Part shown: piece after piece, positions 6,267 to 6,398 of the stretch
Layout of the letters: each line of letters begins with the position of its first letter
Numbering within the stretch: position 1 is the first letter of the stretch
NCBI GenBank assembly: GCA_003695605.1
Contig: RFIK01000098.1
Location: 1-6,398 of the forward strand
DNA: 6,398 bases
Source of the DNA: Chlorobiota bacterium
Lineage (GTDB): Bacteria; Bacteroidota; Ignavibacteria; Kapaibacteriales; NICIL-2
Direction: 5' to 3'
Position numbers and translations under genes: made by a program
Notes under the pieces: generated by a model
Database searches by the model: none
What the model saw: the letters and a program-made list of their open reading frames with translations, nothing else
What the model was told of the DNA's origin: nothing

Positions 6267-6287
6267 TTGTAGTGCCTTGTACTACAA
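6267..6287 (+). promoter_or_regulatory. Hairpin or operator upstream of the last gene
   Basis: TTGTAGT and ACTACAA form perfect 7-bp arms around a 7-base loop (GCCTTGT). The repeat ends 4 bases before the AGGGA ribosome site. It could be an operator half-site pair or an RNA hairpin in the leader that affects translation. It is not followed by a T-run, so it is not a terminator. Confidence 0.4.
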
Positions 6288-6291
6288 CTTT

Positions 6292-6296
6292 AGGGA
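6292..6296 (+). promoter_or_regulatory. Likely ribosome binding site for the last gene
   Basis: AGGGA lies 7 bases before the ATG at 6304 and supports that codon as the start. It is a moderate match to the Shine-Dalgarno consensus. Confidence 0.5.
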
Positions 6297-6303
6297 TTTC
6301 ACA

Positions 6304-6398
6304 ATGCAATCGTTCCGTCTTTTTGTTCTGCAGTTGTTCGGTGTGCTTGTACTGAGTACACTCGGATCGGCATCGGCGTATGCCCAGCTTGCTTCGAA
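6304..6398 (+). CDS. N-terminus of an exported protein, cut by the window edge
   Basis: Only 31 codons are visible. They encode a standard Sec signal peptide: MQSFR, then the hydrophobic core LFVLQLFGVLVLSTL, and a likely signal peptidase I site after ASAYA, residues 23-27, leaving QLAS at the start of the mature protein. Nothing can be said about the function. The start is supported by an AGGGA site 7 bases upstream and by the typical signal layout. As the third exported protein in a row, it extends the secreted-protein cluster of the right half, though the 426-bp gap suggests its own promoter. Confidence 0.8.
   Translation, partial: MQSFRLFVLQLFGVLVLSTLGSASAYAQLAS

Larger units (their letters stand above)
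5878..6303. other. 426-bp gap between secreted-protein genes
   Basis: No well-supported gene lies here. It contains one doubtful small ORF (5903-6073), the palindrome AGTGCACT (6143-6150), and an imperfect stem at 6151-6171 (GGAG and CACG pairing with CGTG and CTCC around a TAG loop, with a 2-base bulge). A T-rich stretch follows (about 6221-6260), leading to the hairpin and ribosome site before the last gene. The T-rich part is the likeliest promoter area, but no firm -33/-7 pair can be named. Confidence 0.5.

Overview
The window reads as a piece of a mesophilic or moderately thermophilic member of the Bacteroidota/Chlorobiota (FCB) assemblage. The main pointers are a secreted protein with a C-terminal domain resembling the type IX secretion (T9SS) sorting tail, several exported proteins in a row, and genes that mostly lack clear Shine-Dalgarno sites. 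Hand-counted G+C is about 60% over 1861-2100. A lineage near Kapabacteria or Ignavibacteria is a guess from style, not from a marker gene. I see no tRNA, rRNA, CRISPR array, insertion sequence or origin.

Layout. A class I CPD photolyase gene (phr) runs leftwards from 1094 and is cut by the left edge. After a 115-bp divergent gap with two adjacent short palindromes, all other genes point right. First is a 478-residue protein (1210-2646) matching the front half of the fused mutase IcmF: a B12-binding domain followed by a MeaB/MeaI-type G-protein domain. The catalytic mutase domain is absent. Its end overlaps a small NlpC/P60 lipoprotein gene (2630-3127). After a 110-bp gap comes a small, divergent sigma-70-family regulator (3238-3786).

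The right half encodes exported proteins: a 176-residue cysteine-rich protein of unknown function (3936-4466), then, 13 bp later and probably in the same transcript, a 465-residue protein with a T9SS-like sorting tail (4480-5877). A 426-bp gap follows with one doubtful small ORF and a hairpin. The window ends in the signal peptide of another exported protein (6304 onwards).

How they fit together. The left half is housekeeping in kind: light-driven DNA repair, B12 cofactor handling for an acyl-CoA mutase, and peptidoglycan or cell-wall hydrolysis. The right half is cell-surface or secreted material, with a small sigma factor upstream that could plausibly control it, though nothing in the sequence proves that link. 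The most notable point is the apparently natural 'split IcmF': the cofactor and GTPase modules stay fused while the mutase module has no trace in the window.
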